Shown here: positions 5,632-6,020 of the stretch, piece by piece
Layout of the letters: the number at the start of each line of letters is the position of its first letter
How positions within the stretch are numbered: the first letter of the stretch is position 1
NCBI GenBank assembly: GCA_015485015.1
Contig: WFUK01000191.1
Location: forward strand, 1-6,020
Source: Paracoccaceae bacterium
GTDB lineage: Bacteria > Pseudomonadota > Alphaproteobacteria > Rhodobacterales > Rhodobacteraceae
DNA: 6,020 nt
Direction: 5' to 3'
The notes under the pieces: model-generated
Told to the model about the DNA's origin: nothing
What the model saw: only the letters and a program-made list of their open reading frames with translations
Database searches by the model: none
Translations under genes and position numbers: made by a program

Positions 5632-6020
5632 GCGATTTTCCGAAGATAGCGGCGCAGGAAATGCGCATCGCCCTCGGGGCCTAGGCGGCTGGGGGCGGCC
5701 TCGGAATTTTCCCAGACCGGCCGATGGAAAGCCTCGCTTGGTGGGCCAAGGCGGAGGACAGCCCGACACAGGTAAATATGGGCGATTTTCATGGCATATA
5801 AGTCATATTCCGGCATGTAGGTATAGCGTTTGTAGCAGGCAAAATGGCGGTATGGCTCTATTTTCCAGCCGGTTTCTTCCATGGCCTCGCGGTGTAAGGC
5901 AGGCAGCGGATGCTCGCCTTGGTCAATCCCGCCACCGGGCAGCTGGATTTCGGCTTCGAACCCCGGCTCGGCCTGCTCGGTCAGCAAAATTTGCGACCCC
6001 TTGGTGATGATCGCATAGAC
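5628..6020 (-). CDS. NUDIX hydrolase, 5' end beyond the window
   Basis: C-terminal 130 residues of a NUDIX-superfamily hydrolase. The reading frame stays open to the right edge of the window, and the sequence before the first possible start (TTG at 5985-5987) already reads as the expected first beta strand (VYAIITKGSQILLTEQ), so the gene is cut by the edge rather than starting inside. The complete Nudix box G-x5-E-x7-REAMEETGW spans residues 30-52 of the visible part, preceded by QLPGG; E45, E48 and E49 would bind the metal. YKRYTYMPEYDLYAMKIAHI (63-82) and the HRPVW segment (99-103) are typical of a small alphaproteobacterial NUDIX group. Such enzymes hydrolyse nucleoside diphosphates linked to another group; the substrate is unknown. 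The intact Nudix box argues against a GDP-mannose mannosyl hydrolase, which has a modified box, despite manB/manC nearby. It converges on the PAP2 gene with overlapping stops. Confidence 0.9.
   Translation of the reverse strand, partial: VYAIITKGSQILLTEQAEPGFEAEIQLPGGGIDQGEHPLPALHREAMEETGWKIEPYRHFACYKRYTYMPEYDLYAMKIAHIYLCRAVLRLGPPSEAFHRPVWENSEAAPSRLGPEGDAHFLRRYLRKIA

Noticed and set aside
5628..5987. NUDIX gene starting at TTG 5985-5987
   Set aside because: The frame continues open to the window edge and the upstream residues form the expected first strand of a NUDIX fold, so this TTG is an internal leucine codon.
5579..6007. 142-codon plus-strand frame at the right end
   Set aside because: Antisense to the NUDIX gene, which has a perfect Nudix box; its first part overlaps the PAP2 C-terminus in another frame.
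5628..6020. GDP-mannose mannosyl hydrolase (Gmm) linked functionally to manB/manC
   Set aside because: Gmm enzymes have an altered Nudix box; this one has the canonical box, and the gene lies far from manC on the other strand.
1..6020. CRISPR array, insertion sequence, tRNA or toxin-antitoxin pair
   Set aside because: No regularly spaced repeats, terminal inverted repeats, transposase frame, cloverleaf-like segment or small overlapping gene pair was seen; nearly all the window is filled by six recognisable genes.

Overview
The window reads as chromosomal DNA of an alphaproteobacterium, most likely of the Rhodobacterales. The evidence is a moderately GC-rich composition, dense envelope-related genes, an MltB-type lytic transglycosylase of the style common in that group, -10 elements of the form CCGCTAGRGT, and a CtrA-like site (TTAA-N7-TTAT) between two promoters. 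The taxonomic call is an inference from style, not from a marker gene.

Layout. (1) 1-102 is intergenic. It holds a perfect 16-bp palindrome, a G-tract run, a GC-rich hairpin, and what looks like the start codon of another minus-strand gene at 4-6. (2) 103-1476, minus strand: phosphomannomutase ManB/CpsG. (3) 1477-1630: divergent promoter region with a candidate CtrA site. (4) 1631-3043, plus strand: bifunctional mannose-1-phosphate guanylyltransferase / mannose-6-phosphate isomerase ManC. (5) 3044-3103: promoter and ribosome binding site of the next gene. (6) 3104-4288, plus strand: exported lytic murein transglycosylase with a C-terminal peptidoglycan-binding domain. (7) 4317-4862, minus strand: DUF2799-type lipoprotein, convergent with the transglycosylase. 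(8) 4863-4947: short divergent promoter region. (9) 4948-5631, plus strand: PAP2-family membrane phosphatase. (10) 5628-6020, minus strand: NUDIX hydrolase, cut by the right edge of the window and overlapping the phosphatase tail-to-tail by four bases.

How the genes fit together. ManC and ManB supply every step from fructose-6-phosphate to GDP-mannose: the isomerase domain of ManC makes mannose-6-phosphate, ManB converts it to mannose-1-phosphate, and the nucleotidyltransferase domain of ManC makes GDP-mannose. This points to mannose- or fucose-type sugars in exopolysaccharide, lipopolysaccharide or glycolipid. The next three genes also act in the envelope (peptidoglycan cleavage, an outer-membrane-type lipoprotein, a membrane lipid-phosphate phosphatase), but each appears to have its own promoter, so this is a neighbourhood rather than an operon. 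No mobile element, CRISPR array, RNA gene or clearly undescribed system was found. The most useful second looks are the CtrA-like site between manB and manC, the palindrome at 25-40, and the PSGH-to-TSGE change in the PAP2 active site.
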